Source of the DNA: Tubiluchus corallicola
Lineage: Eukaryota; Priapulida; Priapulimorpha; Priapulimorphida; Tubiluchidae
Direction: 5' to 3'
Assembly: GCA_030141605.1 (NCBI GenBank)
Contig: JAQGDQ010000005.1
Location: forward strand, 804,180-868,179
Length of the DNA stretch: 64,000 nucleotides
Of the stretch, positions 1 through 34,600 are shown piece after piece (position 1 is the stretch's first letter; each line of letters opens with the position of its first letter). Both the position numbers and the translations under genes were made by a program. Below the pieces are notes generated by a model. The model saw only the letters and a list, made by a program, of their open reading frames with translations. It ran no database searches and was not told the origin of the DNA.

Positions 1-2647
1 AGTTTGGCCCTTTATAAATATCAAACAACAATGCACAGGCACAAGCTTTAACAACTATAATTAATAATTAGTGGTATTTGCAATTTCAACAATACCCTAT
101 CATGATATAGTGCTTTCGTAAAGACGAATGTGCAAATTGCACGAATGCACATAAATGTAGAAGAAAAATAAAAAACCAAGAAGTTTCTACAAAATTACAT
201 TGCGTTAAATTATGTATCCACTAACCACAGTAATGCTTAGATGAAAACATACTGAAAAACAAGCACTAAATTTTTTCCATCTCCGTGCTCTCAACTAGAA
301 ATTTACATGCACTTACAGTTGCAGCAAAAAAATTACATTATATCTACGATGCCACAGCTATCAGTGCCCACCTGTACACTAATTACAGGTAAACAACTAA
401 CATGTAACACATAACCGAAAAAACACGAGACATTATTACAAACAGTGTTGTCAACACCACACAATATGACACAAATATTGAAGGGAGTGGAATAGCAACA
501 CTGATAAGAAAGCGATGTTGGTGTTGAAGCATGTGTAGCCAAACTACAAAACGACCTGTGCTAACCTAACAAATCAGTACATGCAAGTGGCTGAGAGACA
601 CAAGTAAAATGCCAATGTCTCTTCATCTCTATCCCACAAGTTTATAATTTGTCCATTTTCGCGCCAGTTTCTCAGCCTTTTTCAATGCTGCATTAAATGT
701 CCATGCACATTTTAACTGAAAAAAATATGAGCAAGATCTGTAAAAAATTCTACATGCAAGCACACAGATATCGAACATCAAGATTTATGAAGTTTAGCGT
801 CAATGCATGCATAGAATTTCATCAGGAAAATAGAGCGCTTACACGAATGCGATGGCAGCCGCGAACAGTCCATGGTTCAACTGTCAACATACACAACATT
901 TGAAGAAAAAAATTAACTAAACTAAATACAGGTTTAGGTTTAGAAAGCTGAAAACGATTATAAACAGTTTGCAAACTATTTCATCACTTCACATTACCTG
1001 TAAATGTTATCATTACAGTGTAGTAAAAATTGTCTGTTGGTTAAAAAGTCATGCATTCTATACTTATTGTTATTGTAACAATATCAACGCTTTTACATAC
1101 AATAGTGACACCACACACATAATTTGCACTGCTATTTCGTGCACATCTTTGGGTAACTTTGTTGAATGTACTACAAAATATACTGCATGTAACAAGAACA
1201 AATAAAACATGTACCACACACACGTGTTCCAACTGAAAATATGCCCAGCATACACTAGGTAAAAAAACCCAGGCAACCATTCCGAGTTCAAAGATACATA
1301 CAAAATCTTCTAAAACAAACAATTTTGCCTCCATCTTACAAGTTTTCTCTAAGTTTCAATATAACTTTGGCATAACAATGCTGTTTGCTATTTCTCTGAG
1401 CATTCAAGCAAATTATTTCAATAACTACTCTAAAACTTTTAATTAAATGGAACCATTAGCTTGAAAGATGATAAAAAATACCATGTATACCAGCCTTGTT
1501 TTTGGTTATTGACAAAATTGACCAAGCACTACAGGATACTAAAGGCATTAGTTTAAAACCGACAAATCACTGAAAGTGGAATTTAGGGAAACTCGCCAGC
1601 AATTAAAGATGAAAAAAATCAACGAAGATGTACTGAACTGGTAGCTGAAACAAGTAAGCAGCAACCTTACTAAACGGATTCGGCGGTAGAAAAGTTCAGA
1701 AGTTCTACAAATGGTAACAATAAGTAAAAAAACTTTATAAAATCACACTGAATTAAATACTACAAAGCCATCGAGTTTACAATTTTAAATTTCTGTTAAA
1801 TATTTCACATTATTATTAAACCAAACTTATACTGAAACAAAAAACAAACTATTAAGACTGGAAAATTTACCACTATCTTTTTGGGAATAACTTGTATTGC
1901 TCACTGTTTACAATTTTGTACTTGACACTTCATTAAAAACTGGAAAGATTTGTCATCTTGCAAGTACTAATTCACAAATGAACTTCTACTGTTTACAGCA
2001 GTAATATGTGTTGTATGCCTGCAATTAACACAGTCTTAGACAAAAATTACAGTCCACTATTATAAAGAGATAATTATTTGATACATGGAGATTATACGTT
2101 ATTAAATATTGAAGTCACGAGTACAATGTTTACCATGAATATATAAGGACACATGGTGCTTAACCACTAAAATCTGCACTTACGATATAGTTGCTACACC
2201 CAGAACATCAATGGTACTTATGTTCTGCTCTCCCATAAGTAAACTAGCTATTAGTAGTGTCAGACAGATTAATTAAGCTACCAACGACTTACACATTATA
2301 ACCTTCTAGAATAGTGTAGCAATGTATGCAGATAACACTTCAACATTTAAGAAAAAAAGAACATTCATCAAGGATGAACATGAAATTGATACTAGGAACT
2401 CTAACCCTATTGTAAAATAATATTCTGATTACAATGCCATACATGCTTGCTTTAATATTGCTCACTTTACAAATTAACAGTTCAACTATATCCTTAACAT
2501 ATTACACTTCATAGCAATAATAATATAACATAGACCATACTTCTATCAACAATAATAATTAACTTATTATCATAAGATGAGGCTTATTTATATTTACTTA
2601 TTTATATAATCGTGCTAGACTATGTATTATTTGCTTTATCGTGATGC
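1..2647. other. Downstream flank of dynamin, no gene seen
   Basis: AT-rich sequence with only short open frames, none showing a recognisable domain, codon pattern or splice context. The part nearest 2647 is presumably the dynamin 3' untranslated region. I see no RNA gene or transposon ends here. Confidence 0.6.
2451..2456 (-). terminator. Candidate dynamin poly(A) signal (ATTAAA)
   Basis: On the minus strand an ATTAAA hexamer lies about 190 nt beyond the dynamin stop codon. No canonical AATAAA was found closer to the stop. The hexamer is common by chance in AT-rich DNA, so this is only a candidate. Confidence 0.3.
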
Positions 2648-24091
<21,444 letters not shown>

Positions 24092-24160
24092 TTTCACTGT
24101 TGTCTCAGTTCTTCGCTAGCTATTTTCCAAAGTTACATGATACTAATGTTTAAGACAGCG

Positions 24161-24169
24161 AAAATGGCG
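24161..24169 (+). promoter_or_regulatory. Candidate YY1-type site upstream of dynamin
   Basis: AAAATGGCG lies about 70 nt upstream of the dynamin start codon. YY1 sites of the form AA.ATGGCG are frequent close to animal transcription starts. This is a motif match only. Confidence 0.3.
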
Positions 24170-25092
24170 AAACTGTTTTAAGCGCATGCCTAATCGATCA
24201 TTCTTTCTTCTTCTTCTAAATATTTTCTCGCATCTGAGCAAGCATAATCATTGATCTTTCAGTACGAACTCGACAGTTTCAACAATACTGTTTTTGTCTC
24301 CGATAATATCTACGTTGGTCATATCTTACTTAAAAGTAATTCAATTGACGTCTAACATAATGTCAATCATTTTAGTTCGTTGACTGCCAAATCAGCGTGC
24401 AAGTTATTTCGCACCCCTGCAAAGCTTAATTAATGCAAGTACGTTCCGCTCATTTAGTTACAGCTGCGTCGAATGCTCTTATGAAAAATGCTCAACTTTT
24501 CATTAGTTAGCGGGAGAAATAATGGCCGGGTTCTAGATTTTATTATTGTCAATTGAAATTGTAAATGAATTAGTGGAAATATATAGTCCAGTTGCATTTA
24601 TAGGAATAAATGCAAAATGTTTTGAAAATTCACAACGCTTGCATCTATGAGTTGCTGATTAAACCATTCTACAATCAAGAAAACACGCTGTTTAGTTGAG
24701 TTTATGGCTTTGCAAGTTAAATAAAAACAACTATTTCATTAACTTTAAAGGACAAAACAAAATGTTTCCTTTTCTGGCCAGTTTTTACAAACCTCAGTGA
24801 GATCCTCACAATGGAAATTAACTCAAATGTGGTCAAAACTTACATTATACATCAATGTAATATTAACGAATTTTACGCTATTTTTCTGGTTACAGTCATG
24901 GTTAAAAGATGTCATTGGGTCTTTTGTAATGCTCGCTCGAGCATTCAATATAAGGGTCGTCTATGGAATGGAACAGTCAAATTTATTCCATTTCCGTAGC
25001 CTAATAAACGGAAAAATACAAAAACAGAACAAATCTTGCAGACAAGCACATGATCAGTTATTATAGAAAATTACATCGCAGGTTTGATGTTC
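24170..25092. other. Intergenic region upstream of dynamin
   Basis: AT-rich sequence with no recognisable gene. It should contain the dynamin promoter and first transcribed bases. The open frames around 24797-25066 show no domain or splice logic. Confidence 0.5.
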
Positions 25093-25097
25093 GTATG

Positions 25098-25455
25098 TGT
25101 TGTGGAGATCCACTAGAATTAAATAGAATATTGTAGAATGTTCCATTGTATAGTAGAACAACCGCCTTACCTTGTAGAAGTTTCTTGTAGCACTTTCTAG
25201 AAGTTTCTATTCCTGGCACTGATATATAAGGTGGAGCTGGCGGCTGAAGTACATTCTCTGATTCTCTCACATTCTCTTGTATACTCATATTCTCTGATAC
25301 GCAAACACGTTTCCAGATTATCACATTTACTGTAAACAGTTCCTTCATACTTTTGTGTTGTAGAATTCTCGCATAATAAACTAATTTAGTTTAATTTGAT
25401 GAAGTGTTTTCTGGTTTTCTATAGGAGCCTTCCGACAGAAACAAAAAACACAACA
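25098..25455 (+). mobile_element. Solo LTR of an LTR retrotransposon
   Basis: A 358-bp block begins TGTTGTG and ends CACAACA, a perfect 7-bp terminal inverted repeat with the TG...CA ends of LTRs. It is flanked by the 5-bp direct repeat GTATG (25093-25097 and 25456-25460). Inside are a TATA-like TATATAAGG (about 25223) and AATAAA (25375-25380) in the order expected for a plus-strand LTR promoter and poly(A) signal. No internal region or second LTR lies nearby, so this is the product of LTR-LTR recombination. Superfamily is not determined. Confidence 0.85.
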
Positions 25456-25460
25456 GTATG

Positions 25461-28400
25461 TTAAAGGCAAGAGAGACTTGACATTTTTGTTGCTCAACTA
25501 TTTATAAAGCAAGGCTAACTGGCTTAGTTTCTTTATTATACTTATGTCTCTGTATTTTGAAACTTCGTCTCTACATTCTGTTTAAATTGAAAAGTCATTT
25601 TTTGGCTACTTAATGTGTTCATTTCGTGCTCTGCAAATTAGTGTCTATAAAAAAGAGCAATCGGTTTATCTGCTGATTAGATATTAGTTGTGACTGTCAT
25701 GTTGTTTAGTTCAGTTTAGTTTAGCTGAGACAGTTGTTCTCCTGCGTGAGCTGTTGTCCCGAATGCTGCAGAGCACGCTTACGTTACAGCGGCGGGGGGG
25801 GGGGGCAGAGCGCAGACCAAATTGTTTGACTTCAATTCAGTTTCGATTCACACTTTCACCTTAGACTTTAGGTCCAAATTAAAAACTACATAAAATATAC
25901 GTACGACATGAAGACCGAACAGTGAAACCCAAAACTATAGTTATCGAAGTTACGAAAACAATTACTAAAATCACGACTAAAATCGCCATAATAAGAAAAA
26001 CAATAAACGCAAAATCGTATTTGGCTACAAAAGCACATTCATTTACTTACCAGAAACCAGTTACCAAATCAGACTAAAGTATCAACTTACATACTGTAAT
26101 AATAATAATAAGTGTTATTATATAATATGTTATAATGGTGTATAGAGTACTTGTAAACTGTCAGAAAGATTACTCCTGAAAATTAAATACTAAGTTATGG
26201 ACTTAGGGTAGCAAACCAACAGCTGAAACCTCAACGTTCCTCTTATTTCAGCACTCATTGTATAATTCCAATTGTCTGATGTTGGTAATCGAAGTTGATT
26301 AGATTGGCAACTCAATAAAACACGTCATGGTTCACGACAATAATGTCATAGTGCTGTGATATTAGGGCACCCTTACAACAAATACTATATCGGCTCATAA
26401 ATGCACAAACTAATCAGTCAAGAAATCATGTGAGGGCACCAACAGGTCACAAAATCAATTTGACTTTTTTTGGTACACTAAGAAGTGATCAGATGCAGAA
26501 ATTTATACAAAAACAAACCAAAGACTCACCTTGTAGAAATTCTCGGGAAAAGTTTCGTGACCAAAAAGTAAAATGATCATTAACAACAATTTTTATACTA
26601 ATATTGGTATATTTAGATTTGTCACAAATTTTCATACCCAAAGTGTAACAATGCATAAATAAAATCTATCACCATGACACAGTGACACAAAGACTATGAA
26701 CAATACAACTTTCATAACAGATGAAGCGAAAACCAAGAGAAGTTCTGAAACACCATAATCATCACGAACAATAAAAAGGCTGATCTAAAATGAAACGTGA
26801 TACCATTAACCATTAAATATCAAAACAAACACCAATATAAGAGTACATATTATTTTATTCTCTGCTTTATTATTAAACAGTAAATCCCTTTCAGCCGAAA
26901 TACACATACTAAAAATTAGAGTAAAAAATTAAAGAAAAAACAATATAAGGCCAGATGACAGATGAATAATATGTAATGACATCATGAACATCAAAAATTA
27001 AATGTTCTTTATAATCTTAGTCTTAAAGCTACAAATATTACCCAGCTTGATATAGCAGCTAGGCATAACTTGCTATATAAACTTGACAGCCACTTTCGCA
27101 CAAACATTAGCTAATATGGAAATCACTTGTTCCCATGTAGCAATACCCATAATTTCATAAAATGCACATCATCTTTCAAAACATACGTACATAAATACTA
27201 CCCCATAGGCCTCCAGTTACATGAGTAGGCCTATTTTGCGCATTAAATACGGTATCATGAAATACGGCCTATACGTGCATGAAAAGACACCTTAAATTAA
27301 ATTTTATGATTGGTTACTTAGCACACCTAGAAAAGCCAATTATTTAACAATGAAGTCTTGCTAAGCAATAAGTTAACATGCAAACGAGTGCGGAATGTGT
27401 AGAAGCAAATTTAAACGAACTTTCATTTCCAAATAACTGTTGAAAACAAGTTAATATGCCATTTAAGTTATCAATACCCCAACATTAGAACAAGTGTTAC
27501 TCTAACTTAACATTAGCACATGCTCTGAAATCTCAGAGAAGCCTGTATCAAAAGTTGCTGTTTTGTCAGTGTTCAGTAACTCAAGGTTATATCCACGATT
27601 GAAATTTTTTCACTAAACAGGTTATATAATGATAAGCAAAAACAGAGAAAATGTCACAACTTTTAATACCAAAACTCCAAGCAAAATATTCTATTCGTTC
27701 AATATTCCATTGAATAAAAATTCATTTACTCCTTTAAATACAAAGCAGTTATTAACATGTTGTTAAGTTGCATGACATAAGACTTATAATTACTCTAATG
27801 CAGTGCTGTAAATGATATGTGTGCACCAACAGAATGCTGTATATATATTTGAACAAAAACATACCGCCAACTAAAACACCCAATGCAGCTGTTTGAAAGC
27901 AAAACAATTAGCCAAAAAAGTTGAGTAGGTACAAAAAATTTCCTGATTACACAAATGCAAAGCATGTGCATTTTAAATTTTGTATGGGATACAATCTCGG
28001 ATGCAACTGTTATGTAAACTGTAACCTTCAAAACCCCATTCCTGCAAACAACCATGAAGTGAGGATATTGATTCTGCATTCAATAATAGAAAACAAATGA
28101 TTTATGTGCTATGAATTATGGTCAATTACCTGAAAAATAAATTTCTCAGAAATGCCACTAATTTGAATAATTAGATTTCCATTGTATCGCATATGCAAAG
28201 CGAAGAATGAGTGATAGAACGAGAGTTTGCCTTGAGAAAAAAATCACTTCCTGGTTTGTTCGCACGAATATAAATATATATATAAATATATATACTCATT
28301 AAAAGAAAATGAGAAAATGTCATTCAACACGAACCATGTGAAGAGATGCGTATAAAATCTCTTATATCACTTTTAACTAGTATCTTATAACTTATTGTGT

Positions 28401-28637
28401 CACTTATAATGTCATTATTATAAGCGACAAAATTCAGTAGTTTGTTTTTAAATGTTTATAACTGCACTTCTAGTCTTCTTCCAACAAACATGCACTGAAA
28501 AGATATGCAATTCAAATCATTGCTACAACTCCCAAAGAACTTCGAACCTTCAAACCATCAAATAGCTAATAAACTCAAAAGATGTACCAATATTATTATA
28601 ACAAAAGTTTTCTGACAAAATTTGACATCAGTAGGTA
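25461..28637. other. Intergenic region between dynamin and Sec16
   Basis: No protein-coding gene, RNA gene or intact transposon seen. It includes a run of 12 G residues at 25794-25805 and AT-rich simple sequence near 28270. The part adjoining 28637 is presumably the Sec16 3' untranslated region. Confidence 0.55.
26854..26871 (-). terminator. Candidate Sec16 poly(A) signals
   Basis: Two minus-strand AATAAA hexamers (26871-26866 and 26859-26854) are the first canonical signals I found beyond the Sec16 stop codon. They would give a 3' untranslated region of about 1.75 kb. A nearer non-canonical signal is possible. Confidence 0.3.
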
Positions 28638-31600
28638 TCACTTTGGGTATGGATGTCTTTGACCATACTTAAACCGACTTGTTGTAGCTGGCGGCTGGTA
28701 TGTCTGAGCAAACTGTGAAGGATCAAACATGGTTGGTCCACTGCTGGGTGCAGTCACATCCTGTAAATAAAAAGAACACAACAAAATGAAACAGAACTAT
28801 AAATCATTAGATTGCAATATCTCCCTGGCCTAAGACAGTTCGTATATAAAATGGAAAAAAACCCTTATTTGGTTCAAGCGTCACTTTTTAACATAAAACA
28901 ATTACTAACCTATTGATTTGATTCAAGCGACACTTTTTAACATAAAACAATTACTAACCTATCGAAACAATTATGTAGAGACACTAAGTAAAAATGTAAT
29001 TTTAACCAAGAAAATGAAAACATCTATTCAACAAAGTGTTACATTGAAATAAATTAGCTATAAAGAGAAACAACAGGTGTTACACTGCCATTTTGCGTCA
29101 AAATTACAAAATTTAACACTATTTGTTAGTATCGTACAAGAACAGTGGCGCAATTAAAGGCATGAGCATCATTATTGCACAGAACTCTCTTCAAGAGATC
29201 TTTCGGCTGTCATTATTACCTTTACCAGGTTGTAAATAATAAAAGCGAACTAGAGGATTATATACAAAAGGACACAGCACAAAAAGAAGTGATTACATGG
29301 GTAACCAAACAATTCAAAAAGGTATGCAAATAATATTTAAGAAAAATAAATCAAAAAGAGTAAACACATTTAATGACGGTTACAAAAACCAAAATATCGT
29401 AACTGAAATCATTAATCTTTAATGATACAAAAAGGTTCACAAAAATCAGGATTTTTTTTGTAACTGACTACTGGATATCGATCTATATTCACTATAAATT
29501 GCTTACTAAAAGTAATAGCTACATAATATTGTCATGTTACAGTTCATAATATTTTTTTGCAGCTGCTCTGTAAACATGCAAATTCTGAAAGAAATTTTTA
29601 GTTGAAAAATATTTTGAGGATTACTTGAAAAAAATCAATTAAAATATTTCTCAAGTTTATGTAAGAGAGGAATTTGCACATTTTATAGTCCTAACGATGT
29701 TTTCAGAAGAAATTGTTGAGCACAGAAATGTGTCTTTTGCAGTAGTGCTGTAAATCCAGAAGAAGCATTCATTTATAATTGCAATGCTTCATGAAAATAA
29801 TTTAAGCATCAGAAATGAAAAGTAGGTTAGTGAGTGACAGCTCAAACAAATGGCTGCATACCTTCTTAGCACACATATAGCTTTGTACCTCATGTGAAAG
29901 CGAGCTCTGTGAACTGCACCTCGAAAACTGTTAAAGCATAACAACATACTATTACATTGCTGTGAGATATCAAACAATGTGCCAATCACAATAAGCAGCC
30001 TTTAAACAAGAGCAGAAATCACTGGGTTTGAAGAACAACAGATCAAGGTTTGTTAAGCAGCAGATCCATGCCAACTTTTTGTAAGTAATAATGCATTCAA
30101 ACACATGCTCACAATTATTTACTGCTCTGTAATTCTCAATAAACAAAAACAAAGAAACTAAATCTAGAAATCTAAAGTAGCACAGGTAAGAAAATTCTCA
30201 GTCAAATTATTAGCATACATTAATTTTCAGCTAATCAGAGCATTGATTCAAATCCAAATATCAATATACTAACATTCTATTGTCATTCACATGCCGGTAT
30301 TTTTTTTAATAAACTAAATACAACCAAAATCAATCATATTCAAAATGCACAAGTGCAAGTAAATCTTTGTGAAAAGATAACTAAAGACTTTTGAAATGAT
30401 AAGCTAAGGTAGATGTTCTAGGCTGATGTGAAATTCATTAAGATATTTTTGCGATAATGTGCAAATACTTTTTGCGATAAAGTGCAAATACAAGTTAACA
30501 ACCACAAGATAATGAAATGTAGGCTAGTGCACAAATCTTAACCATAGTTTTTTTCTGTAGATAAAGACAGATTTCTTTAATAAGGTGCAATTGTTTGTAC
30601 ATTAATACTTGATTTACACATGCATACAAGTAAACAAAGTAGTCCACAAGGCAAATAAAAGATGGAGGTTTTTTGTTCGATATCCTGCAAGTAGGAATCC
30701 TGCACTCAAAAGCAGGAGCCATTCAATTTAGATGACTGTGATGGGACTCAAAACCATTTTTATCAAGGATGAGGATAATCCTCTAAGGTGAGATAATGGA
30801 CTCCAGACATGTCCCATCCACATTCGGACATATAGGTATGAGCAATATGGAATATCTGCCAACTACAGTATTGAACTAGGTGGTCATCCATCCATTCACC
30901 AATAAGGCTTGGCATAGCATAACTTTGATCACAAAGCACACACAGTACCCATTTGACTATGCACTTTGCACATATAATGCAAGATACACAATTGAAGATA
31001 TACCATGCTAGAAATTTGATGAATGAAACCTGCTCAGACAGAAAACCCCTCAGTTATAAAATAAACTTTTCTACTGCTTTCTTCATATCACGAGCTTAGT
31101 CTACAATAGATTTCAGCACCAGGTAATTTTTATACATCTTATGTTAATAAGTCAACATTGTTCAAAGTGACTTGGAAATAAGTAACACATGTTTTTACCT
31201 ACAGGCAACAAAGTAAAAAAAGAGACAAGAAAAAGAAAGAAAGCTTAACTGAACAATAATAACTATAAAATATGATATCATTTAAACAGCTCCTATTATT
31301 TTTTTGGTAATTATAGTAAAAAAATTTTCAATAAAAACATAAAGTTGAGTATTCTGCATTTATTATTGATATTATATGCTAAACAGCCAAAGTATGAAAC
31401 AAAATATTACCGCATTTGAAGCCAGCATTTCTTGCATGCTAGGTTGTGAAACAGGAACTTGCTGTGCTTGTTCAGGCTGTGGTTGATAAAATTGCTGCTG
31501 TTCCATTTGTTGAAAGTCACCCCCAGGTTGTTGATACAACAGCTGTGTTTGCTGCTTCTCTATTTGCTGAAAGTTACCACCTGGTTGCTGATAGCTAGAC

Positions 31601-34600
31601 TGTAAATGTGGCTGTGTAGTTACTGGTGGCTGTGATGCACGGGGTAAGTCAGGCTGAGGCTCTGATGTGTTAGACTGCAATGATGTTGGAGAACTTCCTG
31701 ATTTTGCTAGTCCAACAAAGTCTGTTGTATCACTAGTGCTCACTGCATAAACAAAGTACAGAAAATTCAGCAAAAACATAAGATTCTAAAAAGAAAGAAA
31801 GAATAAAAAATGCATTTTGGTCACTACACCAAGCCAACCTAGAGGCCATCCACATGTAACGATATAAGGTTTTCAACTGGTTTCGAAGACCAACCTACCA
31901 TGCGTTATAATGGTGTTAAGATGTGCCCTGCAACCTACCTACCGCAAAGACTGATATCACAGTGATGTAGCTTTTTGTACTAGGCATTGTATAAAATAAC
32001 AATTGGTACCTATCTGGGGAAAGTTATAGTGCTTTATTTTTTTGGTGTGGTGGCAATTGAGGACATTTATCACAAGCAAACACAGCTATAAATCCATCAG
32101 CTAAAAAATAAGTTTAGATTAGTTCACAATTTCTAACTGCAGTGTACATTTAATACACACAAATGCAATAAAGATTCAATGTTTACCCAAAACTAAATAC
32201 TTTAAAATAAGCAAAGCTGTTTTGTAAAAAATTCGTTAAAACAAATCATTAATTTTGTAATTCTGATTCACTAGTAAACACTAGTAGTTTCACATCCACT
32301 CATTTTTTTGATCAAGGGTGCCTCCAAATGGAGAAGCCACTGCAAAATGAGACAGTGAGACCTGACATAATATAAAATGAAATATAATTATAAAAATGCA
32401 TACTATATTATAATATACAATAATTTTGCTGGGGCTGATAAATGAACATTGGCAATTGTTTACAGCAAAGAAGTACAGCCAATTACTGAATATACCTGGG
32501 GTGGGTACAAAATAATTCGTAGGAGCAACTGGAGAAGGAAACAGAGATGGTGCTGGCACAGCTGCCGAAGAGTTCGTTCCATGAGGATTTAAAATATCCA
32601 CATACTTAGCACGAGGACCTGCACAAAATCACAAGATATCATATAAGTTATATTATCAATACCATAAAGAATACACGATTGCTTGACTGTGAACAGACAT
32701 TTGTTAAAAAAGAAAAAAACAGCTTGTGGAACATGGAGAAGAATAAGCAGATTAATAAAAAAAAACACAATAAATTTTATGTTCTTTATTGTGGTATATT
32801 TGTTAATTACTTTGTGAGTTTTTTTTATAGAAGACATATTTACGCAAGCTTAAATTTAACAGTTTACTAAAACAGAAATATACAGTTGTATGAAAGCCAA
32901 AAACTATACATTGATCGATTTTCTCCTGTTTTCTGGTGCTAGTAAAGAACTTTGTCTCACATCTAAAAAATTACAAAGTTCAACACCTACATTTCTTTTT
33001 CTACAATTTTAACTACAGCGACTTTTAGTTAAAATTGTTTTTATACCCTGATGTCAGACAATTGCTTAAATGATGCTGAATAAGGAAACCAACAAATTTT
33101 GTATAGAAATGTAGTGATAAAAAATAAAACGTTTTAGAAGCATGTCCAAAAGCAAGGCTGTTGTGGTGGTAGAAACCAATGCCAAGAAGTTTGCTTTTAT
33201 ATTTCATCTAAATAGTAATTTTTAAAATACACTAAATAGTATATCATCATGCACAGCTAACATACATGATGATGATAATATGTGTACATTGCACACCTAA
33301 TTGGCATCTTTTGAGTAACAATCTCTCAAAAGGCGTATATTTCGGATGGAGTTAGTGACAAAAAATTATGTCCATTTCACAGCAAATGCACAGATTTTTT
33401 AACTACCAAGCTGACTGCCTTACACCATGTTTTGCTTAACCAAAATAGAAATATCTTCTTCCTTTTATACAAAAAAGGCTATTTGTTTTTAATGTGCAAG
33501 ACATAAATTGCAGCCCAAAAAAACTGCAAGACTCACTGGAAAAGTTTAAGGTGGCAATAGATAATGTCACAGTGAAATTTCAAAATCTCTTAAGTATAAT
33601 ATAAATGTGTATGCTCATAAAAAAAACATTTGCAATATATTAAAAAAAGAACTGTATCACTAAAGTGTAAAACAAAAAATCTAACTTCTTTGATAAGTAT
33701 TCTTCGATTACTGGTAATGTTATTAGGTTTTCTCAGTTTATTAGTTTTAAAATACCTTTGCCATGCTGCAGTTTATAGCGATTTTTTCCCTCCACAACAC
33801 CTAAATGTGAAGGTGCAGACATTGTTTGTGGAAGCTGACCCGCGGACATCATTTCATCATCAGACTGCGAGGGAGGTGCCACTGAAGGAACTCCATGAGA
33901 AGCAGTGGCTGTTCTGGAGGGAGGTGGAGCCATAAAGGGCGGAGCAGGTGTGTTACTTTTATTTTGAGGTACACTTCCATGTACAGAGCCTGTAATTCAA
34001 ATGGATATCATTTGCAAAAAGAGTAAACAAGGGTCCAGTTCATAGTTAATAAATTTTTGTTCAATGTTTTATTTGATTTTTAAAATCTTTCAATAGCTGA
34101 AAGTTAACACATTCCTGACCGTGACTATGTAAGCAGGTTTTACAATATTTCACTAGACAAAATATTTGCACAAAGCATATGCTCAAAAAGCATATAAAAT
34201 TCCCTTCTAATGTTCTTAAACTCACTTATAGTTTTCTTACTAATATGGGAACCTAGGAGGATAACTGAACAAAAACCTGTATAGAACTTTGAAAAAATAT
34301 CAAATCCTGCAAGTTATTAATCACAGCACCTATTATTATTAAATAACATTCTACACAAAGCTCTATTGCATCTATGCTAAAAGAATCAAGAAGAAAATAC
34401 TGCAATTCTTACTTACTTATAGCAGTTCAATATAAACATGTATACTGTAAAATAATAATAAAAATATTCATAGTTTAAAACAGAAAAACTGCTCATAGTT
34501 TTATTGGTACTGCATTGCTTTAGTTAAGTATTATAATGATGCTGGGAAAGTTAGTTAATTTTTTCAAATAATATTACAGGTGATATATATATAACTGTAA

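Noticed and set aside
333-1334. Several open frames of 60-100 codons on both strands
   Set aside because: Overlapping frames on both strands, no domain, no splice logic, and ordinary lengths for AT-rich non-coding DNA.
25061-25348. 95-codon minus-strand frame
   Set aside because: It overlaps the solo LTR and is antisense to its TATA and poly(A) signals.
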